NCBI GenBank assembly: GCA_024640225.1
Contig: JAHEFK010000016.1
Span: 48,663-112,662 of the forward strand
Direction of reading: 5' to 3'
Length of the DNA: 64,000 bases
DNA from: Bacteroidota bacterium
GTDB taxonomy: Bacteria; Bacteroidota; Bacteroidia; Chitinophagales; Chitinophagaceae
A program made the position numbers and the translations under genes. The notes beneath the pieces are model-generated. The model was not told where the DNA came from, did not search any database, and saw nothing but the letters and a program-made list of their open reading frames with translations. Positions 8,509-17,041 of this stretch are shown in pieces. Each line of letters starts with the position of its first letter. Position 1 is the stretch's first letter.

Positions 8509-9408
8509 TTACTTATTGAAAAAAAAATACAAGATCCGCACACTAACTTTTGATTCATGACATGAATAACCAGCATTCCAGTTTTGAGCAATCGGTTTTA
8601 AATACTGAAGCCCGAGCATGAAATTTTTAATTTTAAAATCTGTTCCAAATTGCAAATTCCATTCATACCCCCCTGTATATAGCACCTCGTTTGAAGCATT
8701 TATATCAGCTTGACTTGATAAACAACCTATTGCTATAAAAGGAATAAAAGTAGCGACGGATGTATTTTTATTATAAAACATTTTAAAGTTCCCGTTACTT
8801 TGATTGCCCATTTTATAGGAGCACTTATTAGTTGCATTGTATTTTATACTAAAATCCAAATTAAATCCAATGTGCTTATTATTAATAATATAATTGATAG
8901 CCGGCATAATATCCCAAGTTCCAGTTCCAGGATATAAATGCTCGTTGAATGTAGGTATACTAAAATCACTTTTATAAGTTCCTGTAGGCATTTTAATTCC
9001 CCCAGTAAGTTGCAATGCGTGATAGAAAGAAGTACCACCAATTTTTGTAGTGGGCATAGCAGCATAAGTAACAAATGCACTTATATCGCCCCAACCTTTT
9101 GTATGTATATTGTCAGATCCAACTTGTTGGTTTATGGCAAAAGGCACAGAAAAGGAGCATTGAAAACGCTTAGAGCATACATACCGACCTGTAAGTTCGA
9201 TCTGCATAAAACGATCTGCTTCTTTATCATTATCATCTGGGTGCGTTGTAATAAAGTTTTGATTCGCATAACGGAAACCCAAAAAAGAGTTTGAAAACTG
9301 AGGCAGCAAGCCCATTGTATTGATTGCATTGCCATATCCGCAAACATCACATGCATTACTTGTTGAGGCAATGCAATAAAAAAATAAATAAAACACTAAC
9401 TTTTTCAT
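8509..9408 (-). CDS. Putative outer-membrane beta-barrel/transporter-like protein
   Basis: A 299-residue exported protein: the signal peptide MKKLVFYLFFYCIASTSNA is followed by a mature N-terminus beginning CDVCGYGN. The rest alternates short amphipathic strands with aromatic ends and turns (FLGFRYANQNF, GGIKMPTGTYKSD, YTGGYEWNLQFGTDF) and ends in a strand-like VRILYFFFNK, as expected of an outer-membrane barrel. The paired cysteines right after the signal peptide, followed by GLLPQF and GFRY, recur in a Bacteroidota family found near redox and copper genes; no function is established that I know of. The ATG at 9408 was preferred to one 7 codons earlier because it starts the signal peptide. 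A metal- or thiol-related role is inference from the neighbours. Confidence 0.6.
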   Translation of the reverse strand: MKKLVFYLFFYCIASTSNACDVCGYGNAINTMGLLPQFSNSFLGFRYANQNFITTHPDDNDKEADRFMQIELTGRYVCSKRFQCSFSVPFAINQQVGSDNIHTKGWGDISAFVTYAAMPTTKIGGTSFYHALQLTGGIKMPTGTYKSDFSIPTFNEHLYPGTGTWDIMPAINYIINNKHIGFNLDFSIKYNATNKCSYKMGNQSNGNFKMFYNKNTSVATFIPFIAIGCLSSQADINASNEVLYTGGYEWNLQFGTDFKIKNFMLGLQYLKPIAQNWNAGYSCHESKVSVRILYFFFNK

Positions 9409-9478
9409 AAATAAATAATCTGAATGCAAAAGTAAAATTAAATTGCTAAGGCACTTTTTTTTTATACAATGAGATTTA

Positions 9479-10081
9479 TCATTTTCTCAACATAATTCTA
9501 CACCCAAAAGATTCTGTTTTAGGCTGCAACACGGGCTTGCCTGCCAATAGCTGCCTAAGCGCTTGCGCTACATATGGGATTGCCTTTTCAGGATGCTGAC
9601 CATTATCATCGATCGCTCCATTGTATTTAATAAGCCATTTATTATTTTCTCTCCAAATAATGAACGCTTGGGGTGTATGATTAGCCCCAAATAATTTTAC
9701 TACCGATTGACTTGCATCTTGCAAATACAAAAATTGATACCCTTCTTTTTTTGCACGATCTTGCATGAATGCAAAGGTTTCTTCTTCATACAATATAGAA
9801 TCCATAGAGTTGATTGCCAACAAAGGCACACCTTGCTTTGAATATATACGGTTCAACTCATTTAAACGCTTTGTATATAATTTAGCAAAAGGGCAGTGAT
9901 TGCAAGTAAATACAACAATATACCCTTTAGCTTTATTGCTTTTGGTATTAAAAATTTTGTTATCAATACCTTTCAAGCTAAAATCTTGAATATAACTTGG
10001 ACTTTCTCTTAATTTATCATTAGAGAAACTTAACAAAACCAACGCGAGAATACTATATGCCCAAAAGAATCTTTTCATCAT
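9479..10081 (-). CDS. Thioredoxin-fold (AhpC/TSA-type) redox protein
   Basis: A 200-residue exported protein with an N-terminal signal or anchor (MMKRFFWAYSILALVLLSF) and a thioredoxin fold. The VVFTCNHCPFAKLY segment carries the CxxC active site, followed by the expected VPLLAINSMD strand and a TPQAFII cis-proline loop. It resembles peroxiredoxin/TlpA-like proteins that reduce or deliver to periplasmic thiols. It overlaps the stop codon of the multicopper oxidase by one base (TAATG), so the two are translationally coupled. That coupling suggests a shared role, perhaps keeping copper-site cysteines or partner thiols reduced, but no substrate can be read from the sequence. Confidence 0.8.
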   Translation of the reverse strand: MMKRFFWAYSILALVLLSFSNDKLRESPSYIQDFSLKGIDNKIFNTKSNKAKGYIVVFTCNHCPFAKLYTKRLNELNRIYSKQGVPLLAINSMDSILYEEETFAFMQDRAKKEGYQFLYLQDASQSVVKLFGANHTPQAFIIWRENNKWLIKYNGAIDDNGQHPEKAIPYVAQALRQLLAGKPVLQPKTESFGCRIMLRK

Positions 10082-11817
10082 TATTCTATTACAAATGACT
10101 TAGTCACTGTTTTCTTTTTAAGTTGATCTGTTACAAGCAAATAATAAACTCCTTTAGATAAATTTGAAATATCAATTCCTTCTCCTAATTGCGGTTGCGG
10201 CAATAGTAAGACTGTTCTACCAATTGTATTCAGCACACGCACATAATAAGCAGAGTTAGCAGGTTCTTTAAATTGAACAAATACTTTGTCTTTTGCAGGA
10301 TTGGGATACACCTCTAATTCATCTTCATGAAGTGATAAAGCATTGATATTAGTAGGATTGGTTACCACAAACTGCCCCATCATACCTTCATCTTCATGTA
10401 AAGAGATGTGACAATGAAACATGAATGGATGTAAAGCATCTGCATAATCATCAAATTTTGCAATAAATTTCACCACACTTGGTGTGCCTTGCGTTCCAGG
10501 ACCACCGCCAATTGCGCCGGGTACAAATACTACATCCTTCCAGCCTGCTTGTGAAGCATCAGGTGCAACACCATTAACGCTTATAATATTAAACTCAACA
10601 TCATGAATATGAAAAGGATGACCAAAAGCAGTGGAGTTCGTAATTTGCCAAATTTCGGTATTGTTTAAAGGCACTTGATAATCTATTACATTTAGACTAA
10701 ATAATTTATGATTTAAAATAAAGGCATTGGGACCTAGCACACCCGGCACGCCTGCGCTATCAGACATGGTAAGATAACGTGTGGTTTGCGCACTTGATGT
10801 AGGAATCGTTGTGACACTTACTAAAGAAGTTGGGATAGCCGTAATAGGACTTGTAGAAGGCGCTACAATATTTAATTTCAAAATATTGAAATCAATTTTT
10901 CCTAAGGCATTGGCAAATGGTCCGTTTGGAAAATTTTCTCCTCCGGCAATGAAATTGCCTAACAACGAATTAAAAGCCTTTATAAATACCGAAGTGCCAT
11001 TTTGCCCACTACAATTCACTAAAATTTCTATTCGTTCACCCGCATGCAATAAGTATTTTGTTGCAGCCACTGGAGCATTCAGCAAGCCACCATCTGATGT
11101 AATTACATAAAAAGTACGATTATCGCTAAAGCCAATATTATAAGATCGTTCTATTGCTGCATTCAAAATTCTAAACCTAAGTACTTGAGCAGGTACATTG
11201 TATTGCGCTCTGAGGGTGCCATTAGTGAGCATACTATCACCATAGGGAACAACTTGAAATTGATTGGAAGAACTAAAATCTCTATCTGTTAATATTAAAG
11301 GAATGTCATCCACTCCATACTTTCTTGGTAAGGCCAATGCACTTTCAATAGCATCTCTAACTATAATGAGACCACCAATCCCTTTGGTTATTTGCGCTTC
11401 TGTTGTTTCATGTAGATGTGGATGATACCAATAGGTAGCCGCATTGTTGCTTACCAACCAATAAGGCTTCCAAGTGCTGCCTGGTGGTATTACTTGATGA
11501 GGGCCTCCATCCATTACCGCAGGCAAATGCATGCCATGCCAATGCAGTGTGGTGCTATCATTCAAATAATTCTTCACATTCATATGAACCGTATCGCCTT
11601 TATTAATAAATAAAGTTGGTCCCCAAAAATTACTATTGATACCACCCGTGATGGTCTGCTGACCCGCAGCAACAATTTGCCTAAACGTATCTTTAATATT
11701 CAAATTAAAGCTTGTACCCGATAAGGTATCCGGTATCCAAAGGGTATTATATTGAGCTGTTACCGAATTTAAAAGCAATACCAGTAAGGCTGAAAAAAGC
11801 AGCAATTTTTGTTTCAT
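10081..11817 (-). CDS. Multicopper oxidase with T9SS sorting domain
   Basis: A 578-residue secreted laccase-like enzyme that would couple one-electron oxidation of a substrate (Cu(I), Mn(II), phenolics or similar) to oxygen reduction. All four copper-ligand blocks are present: HWHG near residue 92, HPHLH near 132, HPFHIH near 401, and HCHISLHEDEGMM near 467, which provides the Cys and a Met for the type 1 copper. A signal peptide starts the protein. The last ~75 residues (from YPNPAKDKVFV to SFVIE) form a type A T9SS C-terminal domain, so the enzyme is probably carried across the outer membrane and held at the surface or released. It heads a run with a thioredoxin-fold protein, a barrel-like protein and a cytochrome c. 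Confidence 0.93.
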   Translation of the reverse strand: MKQKLLLFSALLVLLLNSVTAQYNTLWIPDTLSGTSFNLNIKDTFRQIVAAGQQTITGGINSNFWGPTLFINKGDTVHMNVKNYLNDSTTLHWHGMHLPAVMDGGPHQVIPPGSTWKPYWLVSNNAATYWYHPHLHETTEAQITKGIGGLIIVRDAIESALALPRKYGVDDIPLILTDRDFSSSNQFQVVPYGDSMLTNGTLRAQYNVPAQVLRFRILNAAIERSYNIGFSDNRTFYVITSDGGLLNAPVAATKYLLHAGERIEILVNCSGQNGTSVFIKAFNSLLGNFIAGGENFPNGPFANALGKIDFNILKLNIVAPSTSPITAIPTSLVSVTTIPTSSAQTTRYLTMSDSAGVPGVLGPNAFILNHKLFSLNVIDYQVPLNNTEIWQITNSTAFGHPFHIHDVEFNIISVNGVAPDASQAGWKDVVFVPGAIGGGPGTQGTPSVVKFIAKFDDYADALHPFMFHCHISLHEDEGMMGQFVVTNPTNINALSLHEDELEVYPNPAKDKVFVQFKEPANSAYYVRVLNTIGRTVLLLPQPQLGEGIDISNLSKGVYYLLVTDQLKKKTVTKSFVIE

Positions 11818-12239
<422 letters not shown>

Positions 12240-12248
12240 AACATATTT

Positions 12249-12274
12249 AAAAAACTGCTTTGCCGAAAAAGCAG
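12249..12274 (-). terminator. Hairpin terminator between the two tRNAs
   Basis: On the minus strand CTGCTTT pairs with AAAGCAG around a six-base loop and is followed by TTTTTT. It would end the tRNA-Ser transcript before tRNA-Pro, or act as a partial terminator or processing hairpin in a joint transcript. Confidence 0.65.
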
Positions 12275-12278
12275 CTCG

Positions 12279-12367
12279 CGGTGAGGGCGGGATTCGAACC
12301 CGCGGAACGGTTTGACCCGTTCGGCAGTTTAGCAAACTACTGGTATCGGCCTCTCACCCACCTCACC
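12279..12367 (-). tRNA. tRNA-Ser(GCU)
   Basis: On the minus strand this is an 89-base type II tRNA. Its acceptor is GGTGAGG / CCTCACC with discriminator G (the serine identity base). The anticodon loop lies in AGTTTGCTAAACT, giving anticodon GCT for AGC/AGU codons. A long variable arm (GAACGG ... CCGTTC) and the T arm GCGGG TTCGAAT CCCGC follow. CCA is not encoded. Confidence 0.95.
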
Positions 12368-12368
12368 T

Positions 12369-12386
12369 ACATTGTAAACACAATGT
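12369..12386. repeat. Inverted repeat just upstream of tRNA-Ser
   Basis: ACATTGT and ACAATGT are perfect seven-base arms around a four-base loop. The repeat lies in the leader of the tRNA-Ser transcript, one base from its 5' end, where a small hairpin could guide 5' processing. No function is proven. Confidence 0.5.
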
Positions 12387-12430
12387 TATAAAAGATCTTA
12401 ATTTTAAAACTGATGTCTTAAAAAGGAATG

Positions 12431-12438
12431 CAAAGATA
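12431..12438 (-). promoter_or_regulatory. Candidate -7 box for the tRNA transcript
   Basis: The minus strand reads TATCTTTG, a full match to TAnnTTTG, 64 bases before the 5' end of tRNA-Ser and beyond the dnaA stop codon. The -33 region falls in an A/T run with no clear TTG. Confidence 0.45.
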
Positions 12439-12477
12439 CTATTTCTAAGTAAAAAAAAAAGCTTTTGTACTACTTTT

Positions 12478-13956
12478 TTACAAACTTGCTAATTGTACTT
12501 TTTGCTGAAGTTCTGCTACTTGCTCTTTATACTCCATATCGGTATCCATTAAGTTCTCTACCGTTTGGCAGGAGTGTATTACCGTAGTATGATCAAAGCC
12601 TCCAAAATGCTCACCTATATTTTTCAACGAACATTTCGTGAACTTTTTAGCTAAGAACATCGTGATTTGTCTAGCTTGCACCACTTCGCGTTTTCTGGTT
12701 TTAGCCAATAAACGATCGTAAGGCATATGGAAGAATTCGCAAACCATTTTTTGAATATTCTCAATAGACAACTCTTTTGAAGCAGTCTTAATGAAATTTT
12801 TCATTACACGTTTTGCTAACTCAATATCAATTTCTTTTTTATTAAGCATGGCTTGAGCAAGCAATGCAATTAAAGCTCCTTCTAGTTCGCGCACATTACT
12901 TGGTACATTATACGCAATATACTTCACTACATCTTCCGGTATATCGATACCTTCAATACCCATTTTCACTTTTAAAATTTCTTGGCGTGTTTCAAAACTT
13001 GGCGCTTGCACATCTGCATTTAAACCCCATCTAAAACGACTCAACAAACGCTCTTGCATACCTTCTAAATCTTTAGGTGCCGTATCACTTGTCAATACGA
13101 TTTGCTTACCACTTTGGTGCAAATGATTGAATATAGCGAAAAAGGCATCTTGCGTTTTAGGTGCTTTTGAAAAATCGTGAATATCATCTAAGATGAGCAC
13201 ATCTATCATTTGATAGAAGTTGATAAAATCATTAATCGCTTGATTTTTTGCATGATCAATATATTGATTAATGAATTTCTCAGCGCTAACATATAATACC
13301 GTTTTATTAGGATGTAATTTTCTTACTTCGTTGCCTATTGCTTGTGCAATATGCGATTTACCCCAACCATTACCACCAAAAATTACTAAAGGATTGAATG
13401 AAGTAGCGCCTGGCTTTTGAGCAACATGCAAACCTGCAGAACGAGCAACACGATTACAATCACCTTCAACAAAATTATCAAAAACGAATTTTGAATTTAG
13501 TTGTGGGTCTATTTGAACTCTTTTTAAGCCTGGAATAGAATACGGATTTTTGATGCTGCTCGGATCTTTCAAATGCGAAGGCAAATCAATCACATTACTT
13601 TCGTGAGAAGTTTTGGAAGCGGTTCCAGCTGCCATTTTAATAGAAGCAGGTTGTTTGTTACTACTGCTTTCCATTAAGATTCTATATTCTAATCTAGCCG
13701 TTCTTCCTAATACTCGTTTAATTGTTTTACCTAATAATTCCACATAATGCTCTTCCAACCACTCATAAAAAAACTGAGAGGGAATTTGCAATGTTAGAGC
13801 GCTTTGATTTAACTCTACCGCTACGATAGGTTCAAACCAAGTTTGATAAGCTCTCCAACTTACATTATCTTTTATAATACTAAGACACTTCTGCCAAACA
13901 GCTTCTGTATCTCCTAATTTTGAATATGCATCTGGCACATTATTGTTCATTTCCAT
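12478..13956 (-). CDS. dnaA: Chromosomal replication initiator DnaA
   Basis: A 492-residue AAA+ initiator. Domain I (about residues 15-100, with WRAYQTWFEPI) is followed by a variable linker, then the ATPase core with Walker A GGNGWGKS, Walker B VLILDDIHDF and the sensor/arginine region ERLLSRFRWGL. Domain IV ends the protein with the DNA-binding signature GGFDHTTVIHS. DnaA binds DnaA boxes at oriC to open the origin and also regulates its own gene. The ATG at 13956 and another two codons later are both possible. The upstream gap contains an inverted repeat and two imperfect DnaA-box-like sites. The neighbours are not the dnaN/recF set common at many origins, which is normal for Bacteroidota. 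Confidence 0.97.
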   Translation of the reverse strand: MEMNNNVPDAYSKLGDTEAVWQKCLSIIKDNVSWRAYQTWFEPIVAVELNQSALTLQIPSQFFYEWLEEHYVELLGKTIKRVLGRTARLEYRILMESSSNKQPASIKMAAGTASKTSHESNVIDLPSHLKDPSSIKNPYSIPGLKRVQIDPQLNSKFVFDNFVEGDCNRVARSAGLHVAQKPGATSFNPLVIFGGNGWGKSHIAQAIGNEVRKLHPNKTVLYVSAEKFINQYIDHAKNQAINDFINFYQMIDVLILDDIHDFSKAPKTQDAFFAIFNHLHQSGKQIVLTSDTAPKDLEGMQERLLSRFRWGLNADVQAPSFETRQEILKVKMGIEGIDIPEDVVKYIAYNVPSNVRELEGALIALLAQAMLNKKEIDIELAKRVMKNFIKTASKELSIENIQKMVCEFFHMPYDRLLAKTRKREVVQARQITMFLAKKFTKCSLKNIGEHFGGFDHTTVIHSCQTVENLMDTDMEYKEQVAELQQKVQLASL

Positions 13957-14000
13957 CTTTACTCAAAATACTATTATTGGTTAAACTACTTTTATGTCAA

Positions 14001-14058
14001 TGACCACTTTTTAAGTTGGTCAGTTATTTATCCTCAATTTACCTTAAAATGTGCAAAA
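14001..14058. promoter_or_regulatory. Putative dnaA control region
   Basis: Upstream of dnaA lie an inverted repeat (TGACCA at 14001-14006 with TGGTCA at 14017-14022), TTATCCTCA (14028-14036, one mismatch to the DnaA box) and TGTGCAAAA (14050-14058, the reverse of TTTTGCACA, fitting the relaxed TTWTNCACA). These suggest autoregulation by DnaA. They are too few to claim oriC. Confidence 0.35.
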
Positions 14059-14139
14059 AATTATGAAAATTCGCAAATTTTGAACAGGAGGACGAAGATG
14101 CTAACAAATTGTTGAAAAAAAAAATCTTTTTACTATTGA

Positions 14140-15060
14140 TTATTTTGAAATAATTACAGAATGGGCTTTTGCGAGATTTTTTCTAGAAAAATTTCCAAAT
14201 TCATAGTCCAAACGACCTAAGCGTAATCCGGCCCAACCCACCTGATTAATCACCACCTCTTTTCCTTGTTTATTAGTTAAAATAGTGGGCTGGTCTAAAA
14301 AGGTATGAGTATGCCCTCCAATAATCAAATCAATGTTCTCCGACTGCTTAGCTAGTATCAAATCGCTGACTTTTCTACCCTCATATTCATAGCCTAAATG
14401 AGATAAGCAAATTACCATATCGCAAGACTCTTTTCGCTTTAGCATAGCAGCCGTGGCATTGGCAATTTGAATAGGCTCTAAATAATGGGTATTTTGATAC
14501 TGTGCTTCACCAACAAGCCCTTTTAATTCTATACCTATACCAAACACCCCTATTTTTAAGCCCCCTTTATTAAATATTTTATAGGGCTGTGTTTTATGTT
14601 CCAACACTGTATTTGTAAAATCATAATTTGCAATCAATACCGGAAAATTTGCTAAAGGTAATTGCTTGGCGAACCCCTCAATTCCTGCATCAAAATCATG
14701 ATTACCCATAGTTACCGCATCATAGCCCATTAAACTCATAGCCTTTATTTCTGGTTCTCCGTTATATAAATTAAAATACGGCGTACCTTGAAATATATCT
14801 CCTGCATCTAACAACAAAACATGTTCTTGCTCCGCTCTAATCTTATTAATTAAGGCCATGCGCGCTACAACTCCTCCTTCACCTTGATGCCTACTCCCAT
14901 CCATTGGAAACGGCTCTAAACGGCTATGCACATCGTTAGTATGCAAAATGGTTAATCGTTTTACATCTTCTTTAGCAAAACTCTGAAAGGGAAATTGACC
15001 CACTGCCAACAAGCCGCCACCAATTAGCGACTTTTTTAAAAAACTTCTTCTATTCTGCAT
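14140..15060 (-). CDS. Tat-exported metallophosphatase, 5'-nucleotidase N-terminal part
   Basis: A 306-residue two-metal phosphoesterase equal to the N-terminal catalytic half of UshA-type 5'-nucleotidases. The ATG at 15060 begins MQNRRSFLKKSLIGGG, a twin-arginine signal (RRSFLKK). Metal-binding blocks follow in order: HTNDVH, LLDAGDIFQGT, MGNHDFDAG, and later GGHTHTF. It would hydrolyse nucleotides or other phosphate esters in the periplasm. The substrate-binding C-terminal domain is absent; it is encoded separately by the upstream gene (15050-15799), which overlaps this one by 11 bases. The two proteins probably reunite after export. The open frame extends six codons further upstream, but the chosen start gives the normal Tat signal. 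Confidence 0.87.
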   Translation of the reverse strand: MQNRRSFLKKSLIGGGLLAVGQFPFQSFAKEDVKRLTILHTNDVHSRLEPFPMDGSRHQGEGGVVARMALINKIRAEQEHVLLLDAGDIFQGTPYFNLYNGEPEIKAMSLMGYDAVTMGNHDFDAGIEGFAKQLPLANFPVLIANYDFTNTVLEHKTQPYKIFNKGGLKIGVFGIGIELKGLVGEAQYQNTHYLEPIQIANATAAMLKRKESCDMVICLSHLGYEYEGRKVSDLILAKQSENIDLIIGGHTHTFLDQPTILTNKQGKEVVINQVGWAGLRLGRLDYEFGNFSRKNLAKAHSVIISK

Positions 15061-15799
15061 AGCTAATTCTATTTTCAAGTTCGGTATGATATACTTTATG
15101 CTGTTGATTGATTGCCACTAAATAATTGATAATAGCCTCTCTTATCAGTATATCTGTAAATCGTTTAGTAGCCTTTTGCATAAATTCAAAATTATCACCA
15201 CCTCTAGCGACATAATCGTTAATAGCTATTTTATATACAATACTTTCATTGATAGCATGTCCATTTACTTTGATATTGATTGCTTTTTTATCTTTTATTT
15301 GAAAACTAAGACCTGCAATTGGCCATCCTTTTCTGATAGCAATTTGATCGCACATGGTTTGTATTTGCAAACCGGACAAACTAACAATTGCTATTTTATT
15401 TTCAAAAGGCATCACTTCATAAACAAGCCCTCTTGTAATGGCACCCGCAGCAATAAAATTAATTCTTACACCTCCATAATTCACCACGGATATAGTTACG
15501 TTACTATCAATTTTTCGAGCACTTACCAATTGCGCATCCGCTATTAAATTACCCATGGTACATTCTGGCTGTGCTTTTGTTAATGGCACATCTGAATATG
15601 CCAATACTCCTTGCATGATGGTATCAACTCCTTTTTTGTAAGGACTCAAAAAGGCTTGCATAAGGGAGTCTTTCCCAAGGCTTGCATCAATCGTATAAAA
15701 TTGTTCGGTATGTTTTGTAATTAATGACTTTGGCGAACTGCAAGCAAGGAGCAAGGTGAGCGCAAAAAAACTATTCCACAAGGGCAAACTTCTCTTCAT
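15050..15799 (-). CDS. 5'-nucleotidase C-terminal domain lipoprotein
   Basis: A 249-residue lipoprotein: the signal ends with lipobox LLAC, then SSPK. The remainder is a 5'-nucleotidase C-terminal domain, recognised by TMGNLIADAQL, VVNYGGVRINF, ITRGLVYEVMPFENKI and NDYVARGGDNFEFM, which contain the substrate-stacking and loop residues of the family. This half normally provides the nucleotide-binding site, while the metal site is in the next gene (14140-15060). The order is reversed compared with the fused protein and the overlap of 11 bases implies translational coupling. The C-terminal half is predicted to be lipid-anchored and Sec-exported, while its partner uses Tat. Confidence 0.87.
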   Translation of the reverse strand: MKRSLPLWNSFFALTLLLACSSPKSLITKHTEQFYTIDASLGKDSLMQAFLSPYKKGVDTIMQGVLAYSDVPLTKAQPECTMGNLIADAQLVSARKIDSNVTISVVNYGGVRINFIAAGAITRGLVYEVMPFENKIAIVSLSGLQIQTMCDQIAIRKGWPIAGLSFQIKDKKAINIKVNGHAINESIVYKIAINDYVARGGDNFEFMQKATKRFTDILIREAIINYLVAINQQHKVYHTELENRISYAE

Positions 15800-15836
15800 G
15801 TTTAATTAAATAAAATAAATAATTCCAACTTTATTA

Positions 15837-15852
15837 TATCTTGCTCAAGATA
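15837..15852. repeat. Palindrome between divergent nucleotidase and nhaA genes
   Basis: TATCTTG-CT-CAAGATA has perfect seven-base arms and lies midway in the 91-base divergent gap. Each arm resembles a -7 box lacking one T (TAnnTTTG), so it may be a shared operator or overlapping divergent promoters. Confidence 0.4.
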
Positions 15853-15890
15853 AAGTCTAATTACGATTTTTCAAAAATTAAATTAAGGAA

Positions 15891-17030
15891 GTGCAACGCA
15901 TACTATCCCCCATAAAAGAGTTCATCAAAGACAGTAGAGCAGTAGGTCTTGTTTTGCTTGTCACCACAATGATATCTATGTGGCTAGCTAATAGTAGCCT
16001 ATACAAACCCGTACACAACTTCCTTCACCAAGACTATCTTTATTTGAAAGCAGTACACTTACCAAGCAACCATGCAGCTTGGATTAACGACTTTTTAATG
16101 GGATTTTATTTTTTATTAGTGGGACTAGAAATAAAAAGAGCTTTTCTAACTGGCGAATTAAGCAATAGAAAAGCTGCCATAGCACCAATTTTAGCAGCAT
16201 TGGGCGGCATGTTATTACCTGCATTGATATATAGCATTGTTACTCGCAACACCCCCTACTCACAAGGCTGGGGCATACCTATGGCAACCGACATTGCCTT
16301 TTCACTTGGGGTATTAAGTTTGCTATCTAAGCGTATTCCTATAAGTGTAAAAATATTTTTAATGGCTTTAGCCATTATCGATGACTTAGGAGGTATCATT
16401 GTTATTGCATTATTTTATTCGCAAACCATCACCTTGAGTTTCTTACTACTTGCGCTGGCATTACTTTTTATATTATGGAAATGGCCCCATAGGTTAAATA
16501 ATTATGTAAAAATCATTTGGAGTTTAGGGATATGGTATTGTATACATCGCGCAGGTATTCATGGTACAATTGCGGGCATCCTTGTTGCATGGTGCCTTCC
16601 TTTATCTGCTGCAGCCTATATTGAGCATAAATTACATGACTTTACAAGTTTTATAATTTTGCCCTTATTTGTGTTTGCCAATACCTTACTACCTATCCCA
16701 TCCATTGCAAGTTTCTTATCTTTCAACACGATGCAATTAGGCATAATTTATGGCTTAACCATAGGCAAGCCCTTGGGGATCCTTTTATTCTTAGCCTTAG
16801 GTGTTCGATTGGGTTGGTGTCAATTACCACAAGGGGCAAATTGGAAACACCTATCACAAGTTGGCATACTAGCAAGCATAGGCTTTACAATTTCTATTTT
16901 CATAAGCCAATTGGCATTTATTTCAACAGCGTCACAGCAAGCCGCAATTCTTGCAATTATAGTGTCTTTTTGCATTTCATTGATATGCAGCTTTATCGTT
17001 TATCAACTCCTAAAACTATTTACGAAATAG
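15891..17030 (+). CDS. nhaA: Na+/H+ antiporter NhaA
   Basis: A 379-residue inner-membrane antiporter that expels Na+ in exchange for H+ for pH and salt control. Family blocks include GLEIKRAFLTGEL near residue 80, AAIAPILAALGGM, ATDIAFSLGVLSLLSKRIP, and LMALAIIDDLGGI, which carries the paired aspartates of the ion site. About 11-12 hydrophobic helices span the length, close to the E. coli size of 388. The first possible start is GTG at 15891, giving MQRILSPIKEF; an AAGGAA sequence immediately precedes it. The gene is divergent from the 5'-nucleotidase pair and ends 11 bases from the convergent PspC gene. Confidence 0.96.
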   Translation: MQRILSPIKEFIKDSRAVGLVLLVTTMISMWLANSSLYKPVHNFLHQDYLYLKAVHLPSNHAAWINDFLMGFYFLLVGLEIKRAFLTGELSNRKAAIAPILAALGGMLLPALIYSIVTRNTPYSQGWGIPMATDIAFSLGVLSLLSKRIPISVKIFLMALAIIDDLGGIIVIALFYSQTITLSFLLLALALLFILWKWPHRLNNYVKIIWSLGIWYCIHRAGIHGTIAGILVAWCLPLSAAAYIEHKLHDFTSFIILPLFVFANTLLPIPSIASFLSFNTMQLGIIYGLTIGKPLGILLFLALGVRLGWCQLPQGANWKHLSQVGILASIGFTISIFISQLAFISTASQQAAILAIIVSFCISLICSFIVYQLLKLFTK

Positions 17031-17041
17031 CCTAGTTACAT

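Noticed and set aside
8844..9371. Alternative frames over the barrel-like gene
   Set aside because: They are shadows of the 8509-9408 gene with unlikely composition and no family motif.
13957..14139. Replication origin
   Set aside because: Only two imperfect DnaA-box-like sites are present, without a clear box cluster or AT-rich unwinding block; not enough for oriC.
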